Assembly (NCBI RefSeq): GCF_965276875.1
Contig: NZ_OZ255701.1
Location: forward strand, 2,046,001 to 2,110,000
DNA: 64,000 bases
Direction: 5' to 3'
From: Lichenicoccus sp965276875
GTDB taxonomy: Bacteria; Pseudomonadota; Alphaproteobacteria; Acetobacterales; Acetobacteraceae
Shown: in pieces, positions 46,047 through 54,403 of the stretch
How the letters are laid out: each line of letters starts with the position of its first letter
How positions within the stretch are numbered: position 1 is the stretch's first letter
Notes under the pieces: model-generated
Databases searched by the model: none
What the model saw: only the letters and a program-made list of their open reading frames with translations
What the model was told of the DNA's origin: nothing
Made by a program: the position numbers and the translations under genes

Positions 46047-46805
46047 TCAGAAGCCTTGGGTGAGCCAGCAGGCGAACAGTGAGGCGGCCAGTCCCGGCCC
46101 GAACGCCACCCGACGGCTGGGTGCAAGCCAACGCCAGGTCCAAAGTGCTGACCCCAGCACGCCGAGCAGGGTCAGGCCCGCTGCCAATTCGACGACCCTC
46201 GGCAGTGCCGCGACTCCCAGCCAGGCCCCGGCCGCGGCCAGCAGCTTGGCGTCGCCGGCGCCGAGCCCCTCGATGCCGCGCAGGCGCCGATATAGCAGCG
46301 CGATGGCGCGAAACGCCAACCACCCGAGCACGCAGGCCAGCGCGTGATCAAACAGATGCCGCGATTGCAGCCAAGCCGTGACCAGCAGGCCGAGCAGCAG
46401 CAACGGCAAGGTGAGCGCGTCCGGCAGGCGCTGGTGGCGCCAGTCGATCAGGGCCAGCGCCAGACACACCCAGCCGAGCACGCAGCCGGCGAGCAGGACG
46501 GCAGGCTGGGTGCCCACCGCGACGATCACCAGCACGGTGACCGCGACTGCCGCCAGCTCGATCGCCGGATGGAACCAGCCGATCGCACCACCGCAGCCGG
46601 CGCAGCGGCCGCGCAGAAGCGCGAAGCTGAGCAGCGGCACCAGCTCCGCCGGCCGCAGCGTCCGTCCGCACGTCTCGCAGGCCGAGCGCGACCAGGCCCA
46701 GTCCCGCCCCTGCGGCAGCCTGCGCACGACCACGCCCAGGAAGCTGCCGGCAAACGGCGAGGCCACCAGCGCCAGCACTCCGGCTGCATCCACACGCCAC
46801 CCCAC
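46047..46805 (-). CDS. gspO: Prepilin peptidase / N-methyltransferase (GspO/PilD)
   Basis: 252 aa from GTG 46805 (AAGGA at 4-5 bp); a GTG at 46829 is possible. A24 aspartic peptidase with several membrane helices. The zinc-type tetracysteine region (CETCGR and CAGCGG) and both catalytic Asp sites (ALIDWRHQRLPD and GLGAGDAKLLAA) are present. It cleaves and methylates the pseudopilins encoded beside it. It is the only secretion gene here on minus. Confidence 0.93.
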   Translation of the reverse strand: MGWRVDAAGVLALVASPFAGSFLGVVVRRLPQGRDWAWSRSACETCGRTLRPAELVPLLSFALLRGRCAGCGGAIGWFHPAIELAAVAVTVLVIVAVGTQPAVLLAGCVLGWVCLALALIDWRHQRLPDALTLPLLLLGLLVTAWLQSRHLFDHALACVLGWLAFRAIALLYRRLRGIEGLGAGDAKLLAAAGAWLGVAALPRVVELAAGLTLLGVLGSALWTWRWLAPSRRVAFGPGLAASLFACWLTQGF

Positions 46806-46859
46806 GAATTCCTTAACTGACGCTTGCACTTGCCCCCACCCGGCGGCAATCGTCCACCG

Positions 46860-48584
46860 ATGAGCGAAATCATGGATGCGCCAACCAGCCTCGATACGGC
46901 CAACCTTGCACCGGTGGACCGCCTCGCTGGCCTGCTGCTGGAGTCCGGCCAGTGCGACCAGCGCACCATCGAACGCGGCCGACGAGTGGCCGAGGAGAGC
47001 GGCAGCCGTCTCGACATCGTGTTGCTGCAGCTCGGGCTGGTGTCCGAACGCGGGCTCGCCGACGCCTATTGCGCGCTGCTCGGCATCGCACTCGCAACCC
47101 CTGAGCGCTATCCGGCCGAGCCGTTGCTGGGCGAGCGGCTCACGCCGCGCTTCCTGCGCGAGGTGCGGGCGCTGCCGGTCGCGATCGAGGCTGGCACCCT
47201 GGTGGTCGCCACCGCCGACCCGCTGGATAATTTCGTCCCCACTGCGATCGCGGCGGCGACCGGCTATCCCGTCCGTCGCGAGGTCGCGGTGCCGATCGAA
47301 CTGGAGGCGGCGTTCGACCGGCTCTACCCGCCTGATACCGGCCAGGACACAAGCGGCGATGACGACACCGCCCCGCTCGAGGAGGATGCCGAACGGCTGA
47401 AGGATCTGGCCAGCGAGGCGCCGGTGATCCGGCTGGTCAACCAGATCATCTCGCGCGCCGTCGAGACCCAGGCGTCGGACATCCATATCGAGCCGTTCGA
47501 GGACCGGCTGCGGGTGCGCTATCGCCATGACGGCGTGCTGGCAGAGATGGAGAGCCCGCCGGCACGGCTGATCCCGGCGATCATCTCGCGCGTGAAGATC
47601 ATGGCTCGGCTCGATATCGCCGAGCGCAGGCTGCCACAGGACGGCCGCATCAAGCTCGCGGTGCGCGGCCAGGAGATCGATTTCCGCGTCTCCACCATCC
47701 CCTCGCTGCATGGCGAGACGGTGGTGCTGCGCGTGCTCGACCGCTCCGCCGTCACCTTCGACTATGCCAAACTGGGCCTGGCGCCGGCCGTAGTGGGTAA
47801 GCTGACCGAGCGGCTGGAGCTGCCCAACGGCATCGTCCTGGTCACCGGCCCCACCGGCTCGGGCAAGACCACCACGCTGTATACCGGCCTGCTCGGGCTG
47901 AACGCGGTGACCCGCAAGGTGGTCACCGTCGAGGACCCGATCGAATACCAGTTGCGCGGCATCAACCAGATCCAGACCAAGCCGCAGATCGGGCTGAACT
48001 TCGCCTCGCTGCTGCGTTCGATCCTGCGCCAGGACCCGGACGTGATCATGGTCGGCGAAATCCGCGACCTGGAGACCGCGCAGATCGCGGTGCAGGCAGC
48101 CCTCACCGGCCATCTCGTGCTCTCCACCCTGCACACCAACTCGGCGGCCGCGGCGATCACCCGGCTGCGCGACATGGGGGTCGAGGACTACCTGCTGACC
48201 GCGGTGCTGCGCGGGGTGCTGGCGCAGCGGCTGGTGCGCCGGCTGTGTGCGGAATGCCGCGAGCCGTTCGAGGCACCCGCCTCGCTGATCGAGCGGTTCG
48301 ATCTCGCGCGGCGCACCAATACCCGCCCGATCACCCTGTTCCATGCGCGCGGCTGCGCGCAGTGCCGCAACACCGGCTATCGTGGCCGCCAGGCGATCGC
48401 CGAGTTCCTGGTGCCGGATGCCGCGATCGAGCGACTGATCTTCGCCCGCACCGACCATGGCGCGATCGAGCGCGCCGCGGTCGAGGGCGGCATGGTCACC
48501 CTGTTCGACGCCGGCATCGAGGCGGCGCTGTCGGGGAGCACCACGATCGAGGAGGTCGCGCGCTCGATCCGCGCGGAGAACTGA
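46860..48584 (+). CDS. gspE: Type II secretion ATPase GspE
   Basis: 574 aa. N-terminal N1E-type domain, then the AAA core: Walker A GPTGSGKTTTLYTGL, Asp box VTVEDPIEYQ, Walker B DPDVIMVGEIRD, His box LVLSTLHTNS. The C-terminal zinc-binding tetracysteine is intact (CAEC and CAQC). It powers pseudopilus assembly at the inner membrane. Start ATG 46860; an ATG four codons on is an alternative. First of a run of gspE-F-H-I-J with overlaps. Confidence 0.95.
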   Translation: MSEIMDAPTSLDTANLAPVDRLAGLLLESGQCDQRTIERGRRVAEESGSRLDIVLLQLGLVSERGLADAYCALLGIALATPERYPAEPLLGERLTPRFLREVRALPVAIEAGTLVVATADPLDNFVPTAIAAATGYPVRREVAVPIELEAAFDRLYPPDTGQDTSGDDDTAPLEEDAERLKDLASEAPVIRLVNQIISRAVETQASDIHIEPFEDRLRVRYRHDGVLAEMESPPARLIPAIISRVKIMARLDIAERRLPQDGRIKLAVRGQEIDFRVSTIPSLHGETVVLRVLDRSAVTFDYAKLGLAPAVVGKLTERLELPNGIVLVTGPTGSGKTTTLYTGLLGLNAVTRKVVTVEDPIEYQLRGINQIQTKPQIGLNFASLLRSILRQDPDVIMVGEIRDLETAQIAVQAALTGHLVLSTLHTNSAAAAITRLRDMGVEDYLLTAVLRGVLAQRLVRRLCAECREPFEAPASLIERFDLARRTNTRPITLFHARGCAQCRNTGYRGRQAIAEFLVPDAAIERLIFARTDHGAIERAAVEGGMVTLFDAGIEAALSGSTTIEEVARSIRAEN

Positions 48585-48587
48585 GCC

Positions 48588-49814
48588 GTGGCCAGCTACC
48601 GCTTCACCGCGATTACCCCTGCCGGCGTCCTCGTACGCGGCACCACCGAGGCTGCCGACGAGGCCGAGGCGGTCGCCTTCATCCGCCGTCAGGGCAATAT
48701 CCCGATGCGCACCGAGACCGCGCGCGGCAGTGGCGGCGGCCTGCTCGACGCACTGCGCGGGCTGGATTTCACCCGCAGCAACATGCGCCGCGGCGAGGTG
48801 ACGCACTTCACCCGCGAACTCGCGGTGATGCTGGGCGCCGGCCAGGACCTCGACCGGGCGCTGCGCTTCCTCGACGAGACCGCGCCAAACCCGCGGGTGC
48901 GTACGGTGATTGCCTCGCTGCGCGACCAGGTGCGCGACGGCGCGACGTTGCACGCGGCCCTGGCCAAGCATCCGGGCAGCTTTCCGCGCCTGCATGTCGG
49001 CCTGGTCCGGGCAGCCGAGGCCGGCGGCAACCTGGCCGCCACGCTGGAGCGGATCGCCACCCTGATGGAACGCGAGCGGGCGCTGACCGCGACGCTGCAA
49101 TCCGCGATGATCTACCCGTCCATGCTGATCTTCGCGGCGGTGGGCGCCATCGTGCTGTTGCTGACCGAGGTGCTGCCGCAATTCACACCGCTGTTCGAAC
49201 AGAACGGCGCCAAGCTGCCGACCTCGACGCAATTGCTGATCGATGCCGGGGCGCTGATCAGCCATGATGGAGTCTGGCTGCTGCTGGCGCTGGCGGCACT
49301 CGGCCTGCTCGCGCGCCAAGCGCTGCGCCAGGAGGGGCCAAGGGCACGGCTGGACCGCTTCGCGCTGCGCCTGCCGATCCTGGGCTCGCTGCTCAGCGAG
49401 GTGTTGGCGTCGCGCTTCACCCGCACCCTGGGCACGCTGCTGATCAACGGCGTGCCGCTGATCGCCGCCCTCGGAATCGTGCGCAACGTGATCGGCAACC
49501 GCGCCGGCATGGCCGCCATCGATGGCGCCACCGAGAGCGCCAAGGGTGGTGCGGGGCTGTCGCGCGCACTGGGAGTGTCGGGGATTTTCCCAGCCCGCAT
49601 GATCCATCTGCTGCGCCTCGGCGAGGAGACCGCGCAACTCGGCCCGATGGCCCTACGCGCCGCCGAAATCCACGAGGAGAGCACGCGCATCAAGGTGCAG
49701 CGGCTGGTGGCGTTGCTGGTGCCGGTGATCACCATCGTCATGGGCGCCGCCGTCGCCGGCATCGTCTCGTCGCTGCTTCTGGCGATGCTGAGCCTGAACG
49801 ATCTTGCGCAGTAG
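48588..49814 (+). CDS. gspF: Type II secretion platform protein GspF
   Basis: 408 aa from GTG 48588, 3 bp after gspE. Two T2SSF domains (FTRELAVMLGAGQDLDRAL, and RFTRTLGTLLINGVPLIAAL) with three membrane helices including LIFAAVGAIVLLLTEVLP. It anchors GspE to the membrane. Its stop lies in the first copy of an 18-bp tandem duplication. Confidence 0.95.
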   Translation: MASYRFTAITPAGVLVRGTTEAADEAEAVAFIRRQGNIPMRTETARGSGGGLLDALRGLDFTRSNMRRGEVTHFTRELAVMLGAGQDLDRALRFLDETAPNPRVRTVIASLRDQVRDGATLHAALAKHPGSFPRLHVGLVRAAEAGGNLAATLERIATLMERERALTATLQSAMIYPSMLIFAAVGAIVLLLTEVLPQFTPLFEQNGAKLPTSTQLLIDAGALISHDGVWLLLALAALGLLARQALRQEGPRARLDRFALRLPILGSLLSEVLASRFTRTLGTLLINGVPLIAALGIVRNVIGNRAGMAAIDGATESAKGGAGLSRALGVSGIFPARMIHLLRLGEETAQLGPMALRAAEIHEESTRIKVQRLVALLVPVITIVMGAAVAGIVSSLLLAMLSLNDLAQ

Positions 49815-49832
49815 GACGATCTTGCGCAGTAG
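49798..49832. repeat. 18-bp tandem duplication at the gspF/gspH junction
   Basis: ACGATCTTGCGCAGTAGG at 49798-49815 is repeated from 49816 (17 of 18 bases). The first copy holds the gspF stop (TAG) and the second supplies AGGA plus TTG, the probable start signals of gspH. Confidence 0.85.
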
Positions 49833-50268
49833 CCGGGGCTTCACCCTGATCGAGACACTGGTGGTGGTGACCATCCTCGCGATCGTGGTCGGCGTGCTGA
49901 TCTCGCGCGGGCCAACCAAGTCAGCGACGATCGACCTCACCGCCGCGTCGCGCACGCTCGCGGACGACCTCCGGCACGCTCGCGCGCAAGCCATCGACAC
50001 CGACCGGCCGGTGCGTCTCGACGCCGCACAAATGCGCGTGGCCCTCGCCCGCTTGGTGGATCGCCGCGCCGGGCCGATCAGCCTGTCGGTGCATAGCCCG
50101 GCGGATGCTGCCCGCCGCGACGGGGTGCTGCGCTTCAATCCCGATGGCTCTGCCAACGGCGCCCGCATCGTGCTCGTCGAGGGCCACGAGCATATCGACA
50201 TAGCCATCGACTGGCTGACCGGCCGGATCGACCGCGGCACGATCGCACGTGACCCCGATGCGAGCTGA
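49822..50268 (+). CDS. gspH: Type II secretion minor pseudopilin GspH
   Basis: 148 aa from TTG 49822, preceded by AGGA at 5 bp; a TTG at 49804 in the first repeat copy would add six residues. The prepilin leader is SRGFTLIETLVVVTILAIVVG. The GspH pattern (LADDLRHARAQAI, then a beta-rich C-terminus) follows. It caps or primes the pseudopilus. Confidence 0.88.
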   Translation: MRSSRGFTLIETLVVVTILAIVVGVLISRGPTKSATIDLTAASRTLADDLRHARAQAIDTDRPVRLDAAQMRVALARLVDRRAGPISLSVHSPADAARRDGVLRFNPDGSANGARIVLVEGHEHIDIAIDWLTGRIDRGTIARDPDAS

Positions 50269-50689
50269 GTCGGCGGCGCAGGAGGGGGCGGGCTTCACCC
50301 TGCTCGAGGTGCTGGTCGCCTTCGTCATCGCCGCCCTGGCTATGGGGGTGCTGTTCGAGGGCGCAATCGAAGGGCTGGGGGCGGTGCATCTGGCCGACCG
50401 CTCGGCCGAGGCGCTGAGCCTTGCGCAATCCCACCTTGCCGCCGTCGGACACGGGATCGCCGTGCGCACGCAGACCCAGCACGGCGAGGACGGACACGGC
50501 TTTTCCTGGTCGCTGTCGCTGCGACCGCTGCAATCCGCGCCGCTCATCCAGAATGGTGGCGATCCGCTGCACCCGGTGCGCGAGACGCTGTTCGAGGTGC
50601 TGGTCAGCGAAACCTGGGCCGGCCCGCACGGCACCCGCGGCGTCACCCTGCGGACCCGCAGCACAGCCATTGCGGCACCTGTTTCGTGA
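50258..50689 (+). CDS. gspI: Type II secretion minor pseudopilin GspI
   Basis: 143 aa. Short leader and AGFTLLEVLVAFVIAALAM, with LSLAQSHLAAVG matching GspI helix 1. ATG at 50258 lies within the end of gspH (11-bp overlap); GTG 50249 is an alternative. Part of the tip complex with GspJ. Confidence 0.85.
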   Translation: MRAESAAQEGAGFTLLEVLVAFVIAALAMGVLFEGAIEGLGAVHLADRSAEALSLAQSHLAAVGHGIAVRTQTQHGEDGHGFSWSLSLRPLQSAPLIQNGGDPLHPVRETLFEVLVSETWAGPHGTRGVTLRTRSTAIAAPVS

Positions 50690-51279
50690 GGTACCGTGGC
50701 GACGCCGGCTTCACCTTGCTGGAGATCATCGTCGCCCTGGTGGTGCTTGGTGTGTTGCTGGCGACCCTGTCGCAGGGCGTGCATTTCGGCTTCGCCGCCT
50801 GGGGCCGGCAGAACCAGTCGGTGCAGGTCGCGGAGTCGCTGCAGGCCACCGACCGCACTTTGCGCCGGCTGGCCGAGCAGATCGAACCGGGCACCGAGCG
50901 CGACGCCGGCAAGCTCATCGGAGAGCCACATGCGATGGCGTTGACCTCCACCCTGCCGATCGGACCGGATGGGGCGATGGCGGCCGCCGATATCAGCCTG
51001 ATGGTTGACCACGACCACCAACTGATCCTGTCCTGGCTGCCGCATGTGCATGCGCAACGCCTGGTGGCAGCACCGCCGCCGCATGTCTCGGTGCTGCTCA
51101 GCCACGTCGACACGATCGATCTTGGCTACTGGTCGGACAGCGCCGCGGCCTGGTCGACAAGCTGGGACAACACCAGCGTGCCGGACCTGATCCGCATCCG
51201 CATCGTCTTTCCGGCGCACGACAAGCGGCATTGGCCCGACATCGTCGCCGCCCCGATCCGCCAGCAACCGACGGGGTGA
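50686..51279 (+). CDS. gspJ: Type II secretion minor pseudopilin GspJ
   Basis: 197 aa from GTG 50686, overlapping the gspI stop (GTGA). Leader DAGFTLLEIIVALVVLGVLL, then the large beta-rich GspJ body. It is the last secretion gene here; genes for GspC, D, K, L and M are not in the window, so the system is either split in the genome or incomplete. Confidence 0.85.
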   Translation: MRYRGDAGFTLLEIIVALVVLGVLLATLSQGVHFGFAAWGRQNQSVQVAESLQATDRTLRRLAEQIEPGTERDAGKLIGEPHAMALTSTLPIGPDGAMAAADISLMVDHDHQLILSWLPHVHAQRLVAAPPPHVSVLLSHVDTIDLGYWSDSAAAWSTSWDNTSVPDLIRIRIVFPAHDKRHWPDIVAAPIRQQPTG

Positions 51280-51291
51280 CAGGCCGACACC

Positions 51292-52062
51292 CTACTCCGC
51301 TGTCCACCCGCCATCGACGACGAGGCTGGTGCCGGTGACGAGTGCCGATGCGTCGGAGGCGAGGTAGAGCACCGCGCCCATCAGGTCCTCGACCGTGCCA
51401 ATCCGGCCGAGCTTGATTTTGGCGAGCACGTTTTGCCTGAACGCCGCGTCTTCAAAGAACGGCTTGGTCATCGCGGTCTCGATGAAGGTCGGCGCGATGA
51501 TGTTCGACCGTATGCCGTGGGGCGCCAAATCCAGCGCAATCGCCTTGCTCATCCCCTCCAGGGCCCATTTCGACGCGCAATAGAGCGAGCGGGCGGCGCC
51601 ACCGACATGACCCATCTGCGAGCCGACATGGACCAGGCTTCCGGTCACGCTTTCGCTCAACATCCGGCGCACCGCCGCCTGTGTGACAAAGAAGACGCTC
51701 TTGGCATTCAGGTTCAGCACCGCGTCGTAGTCGGCCTCGGCCACCTCCTGCATCGGCTTCGGCCGGTTCGTCCCGGCGTTGTTGACCAGCACGTGGAAGG
51801 CCGGACGGCCGCCGAAGAACGCCTGGACGGCCGCAAGGTCCAGCACGTCCAGAACCGCCGCATCAGCCGAGCCGCCGGCCTCGCGGATAGCGGCGGCACC
51901 CGCCTCGATTTCGCCCGCGGACCGCGCCGCCAGGGTGACCGCCGCCCCTGCCTGCGCCAGCGCCGCGGCCAGTGCCAGCCCGATGCCGCGCCCCGCTCCG
52001 GTGACCAGCGCGCGCCGGCCATCAAGGCGAAAGCTTGGCGTTTGCGGGAGTGCCATTGCCAT
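51292..52062 (-). CDS. Short-chain dehydrogenase/reductase
   Basis: 256 aa classical SDR: ALVTGAGRGIGLALA cofactor loop, VNNAGTNRP, the catalytic Ser in VHVGSQMG and Tyr/Lys in YCASKWALEGM. C-terminal VVDGGWTAE is standard. The ATG at 52062 follows the HisD-like gene by 4 bp, so the two act in one pathway, probably sequential alcohol oxidations of a small diol. Confidence 0.92.
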   Translation of the reverse strand: MAMALPQTPSFRLDGRRALVTGAGRGIGLALAAALAQAGAAVTLAARSAGEIEAGAAAIREAGGSADAAVLDVLDLAAVQAFFGGRPAFHVLVNNAGTNRPKPMQEVAEADYDAVLNLNAKSVFFVTQAAVRRMLSESVTGSLVHVGSQMGHVGGAARSLYCASKWALEGMSKAIALDLAPHGIRSNIIAPTFIETAMTKPFFEDAAFRQNVLAKIKLGRIGTVEDLMGAVLYLASDASALVTGTSLVVDGGWTAE

Positions 52063-52066
52063 ATCG

Positions 52067-53395
52067 CTACGCCGCGGTGGTGCGCGGCTCCGCCTTGCCC
52101 GCATAGGGGATGTTGCGGTGGCCATAGCGACGGACCCGGACATTGGCCTGCTCCGCGTGCCCTACGAAGCCCTCCAGCGCGCACAGGCGCGAACAATATT
52201 CGCCGATCATGGCACTCGCCTCGTCGGTCAGCACACGCTGGTAGGTGCAGGTCTTGATGAACTTGCCGACCCAGAGACCGCCGGTATAGCGCGCGGCCTT
52301 CCGCGTCGGCAGGGTGTGGTTGGTGCCGATCACCTTGTCGCCATAGGCGACATTGGTCCGGTTCCCCAGGAACAAGGCCCCGTAATTGGTCATGTGCCGA
52401 AGGAAGTAGTCCGGATCATGCGTCATCACCTGGACGTGCTCTGAGGCAATCCCGTCGGCGATGCTGACCATCTCCTCGTCGCTTTCGGCCACGATGACCT
52501 CGCCGAACGCACCCCAACTCTTGCGCACGATGTCGGCGGTCGGGAGCATCGTCAGCAGGCGCTCGATTTCGGCCATCGTCGCCTGCGCCAGCTTGCGCGA
52601 TGTCGTCAGCAGGATCGCCGGACTGTCGGGGCCGTGCTCGGCCTGCCCGATGAGATCGGTGGCGGCGAGTTCCGCATCGCAACCCGCCTCGTCGGCGATG
52701 ACCAGCGTCTCTGTCGGACCGGCGAACAGGTCGATGCCGACGCGCCCGAACAATTGCCGCTTCGCCTCCGCGACGAAGGCATTGCCCGGGCCGACGAGGA
52801 GATCGACGGGTGCGATCGATCCGGTGCCGATCCCCATCGCCGCGACCGCCTGGATGCCACCGAGGCAATAGATCTCGTCGGCGCCGGCCATCGCCTGTGC
52901 GGCCACGACGGCCGGAGCGGGCCTGCCGTGGAACGGCGGCGCGCAGGTCACCACACGCGGAACCCCTGCGACCTTGGCGGTAATCACGCTCATATGGGCG
53001 GACGCCAGCAGCGGATATTTGCCGCCCGGCACATAACAGCCGGCGGCGTTCAGGGGGATGTGTTTATGCCCGAGCACGACACCCGGCAGCGTCTCGACCT
53101 CGACATCCTTCATGCTGTCCCGCTGGACCGCCGCGAAGTTGCGCACCTGCGTCTGTGCGAACTCGATGTCCTTGAGATCCTGGCTCGAAAGCTGATCGAG
53201 ACAGTCCTGGATCTCGGACGGCGTCAGGCGATAGCTGTCGCGGTCCCATGTGTCGAAGCGGACCGACAGCGCCCGCACCGCAACGTCGCCGCGGCTTTCG
53301 ATGTCGGCAAGGATGCCCTCGACGGTCTCGCGCACCTGCCGATCGCGATCAGCTCTCGCCTCGACCGTCGCACCCCTCTTCAGATAGTCGGCCAT
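52067..53395 (-). CDS. Histidinol dehydrogenase-family NAD-dependent dehydrogenase (catabolic paralogue)
   Basis: 442 aa. HisD fold with conserved PGGKYPLLASAHMSVITAKVAGV, the Zn-site Gln/His in GQAEHGPDS and the catalytic Glu/His in SEHVQVMTHDP; NHTLPT follows. It is not beside any his gene but heads an operon with an SDR. HisD homologues of this kind oxidise other alcohols; HpsN, the sulfopropanediol dehydrogenase, is one and is also encoded with SDRs. The true substrate cannot be fixed by sequence. Confidence 0.88.
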   Translation of the reverse strand: MADYLKRGATVEARADRDRQVRETVEGILADIESRGDVAVRALSVRFDTWDRDSYRLTPSEIQDCLDQLSSQDLKDIEFAQTQVRNFAAVQRDSMKDVEVETLPGVVLGHKHIPLNAAGCYVPGGKYPLLASAHMSVITAKVAGVPRVVTCAPPFHGRPAPAVVAAQAMAGADEIYCLGGIQAVAAMGIGTGSIAPVDLLVGPGNAFVAEAKRQLFGRVGIDLFAGPTETLVIADEAGCDAELAATDLIGQAEHGPDSPAILLTTSRKLAQATMAEIERLLTMLPTADIVRKSWGAFGEVIVAESDEEMVSIADGIASEHVQVMTHDPDYFLRHMTNYGALFLGNRTNVAYGDKVIGTNHTLPTRKAARYTGGLWVGKFIKTCTYQRVLTDEASAMIGEYCSRLCALEGFVGHAEQANVRVRRYGHRNIPYAGKAEPRTTAA

Positions 53396-53467
53396 GCCAT
53401 CTCCTTACGTGCACGGATGAGTCAATAATCCTATCTGGATTCTCCTTGAGGTGACTACTACCCGCCA

Positions 53468-54391
53468 TCAGCCCACCTGCGGCATCCCATCCGGGATCAC
53501 CGTGCGCACGATGGAGGCGTCGAGCGCCTCGTACTCGTGCAGGCCGATGGTGTCATAGAGCTCGTGGCGGGTCTGCATGCGCTCGACCATCGCATGCGTC
53601 CCCCCCACGGCGCGGATGGAGGCATACAGCTCTTCCTGCGCCTTGTTGGCGACGCGCAGCGACGAGACCGGCCAGATCACCATCCGGTAACCCATGTCCT
53701 CGAACTCGGACGCGGTGAAGAACGGCGTGCGGCCGAACTCGGTCATGTTGGCCAGCAGTGCCACACCCGGCATGCGCTCGGCGAAGGCGCGGAACATCTC
53801 GGCGGTGTTCAGCGCCTCTGGGAAGATCGCATCGGCGCCGGCCTCGACATAGAGCTTTGCCCGCGCCACCGCGCCGTCGAGCCCTTCGGACGCCGCGGCA
53901 TCGGTGCGGGCCACGATCACCAGGTCGCGACGCGCGCGTGCCGCCGCCGCCACCTTGGCCGCCATGTCATGCGCGTCCGCCAGCCGCTTGTCGTTCAGGT
54001 GGCCGCACTTCTTGGGCAGCAACTGGTCCTCGAGGTGCATGGCGGCAGCGCCGGCCTCCTCGAAGCTGCGCACGGTGTGCATGACGTTGAGCGCCTCGCC
54101 ATAGCCGGTGTCGCCGTCCACCAGCACCGGCAGGCCGGAGGCGCGCGCCACCTGGCGGATGAAGAAGACCACCTCGTCGACGGTGATGATGCCGAGGTCC
54201 GGCAGGCCCATCGAGGCGGTCATCGCCGCACCCGACAAATAGCAGGCTTCGAAGCCGGCGTGTTTGGCCTGGATTGCCGCCATGCCGTTATGGGTGCCGG
54301 GGATTTGCAGGATCGACGAGCGTGTCAGCAGGTCGCGGAAGCGCCGGCCGGCCGTCTCCGTCGGCAGATCCGAGCTGAGCAAGTAGGGCAT
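53468..54391 (-). CDS. prpB: 2-Methylisocitrate lyase
   Basis: 307 aa, PEP mutase/isocitrate lyase fold. VDGDTGYGEALNV (metal Asp), LEDQLLPKKCGHLNDK with the catalytic Cys in KKCGH, and IVARTDA identify it. It splits 2-methylisocitrate to pyruvate and succinate. Last gene of prpDCB, 12 bp after prpC. Confidence 0.93.
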   Translation of the reverse strand: MPYLLSSDLPTETAGRRFRDLLTRSSILQIPGTHNGMAAIQAKHAGFEACYLSGAAMTASMGLPDLGIITVDEVVFFIRQVARASGLPVLVDGDTGYGEALNVMHTVRSFEEAGAAAMHLEDQLLPKKCGHLNDKRLADAHDMAAKVAAAARARRDLVIVARTDAAASEGLDGAVARAKLYVEAGADAIFPEALNTAEMFRAFAERMPGVALLANMTEFGRTPFFTASEFEDMGYRMVIWPVSSLRVANKAQEELYASIRAVGGTHAMVERMQTRHELYDTIGLHEYEALDASIVRTVIPDGMPQVG

Positions 54392-54403
54392 GTGCGAACT
54401 CCG

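Noticed and set aside
46047..49637. A 1196-codon open frame on minus across gspE and gspF
   Set aside because: Only its last ~250 codons (prepilin peptidase) have protein character; the rest is antisense to two unmistakable secretion genes and arises from GC-rich codon use.
51274..51292. GGGTG/CACCC inverted repeat between gspJ and the SDR gene as a terminator
   Set aside because: Five-base arms, no T-run, and it overlaps the gene ends; too weak to call.
52067..53395. Reading the HisD homologue as histidine biosynthesis
   Set aside because: No his genes are adjacent and it is coupled to an SDR; a catabolic paralogue is more likely.
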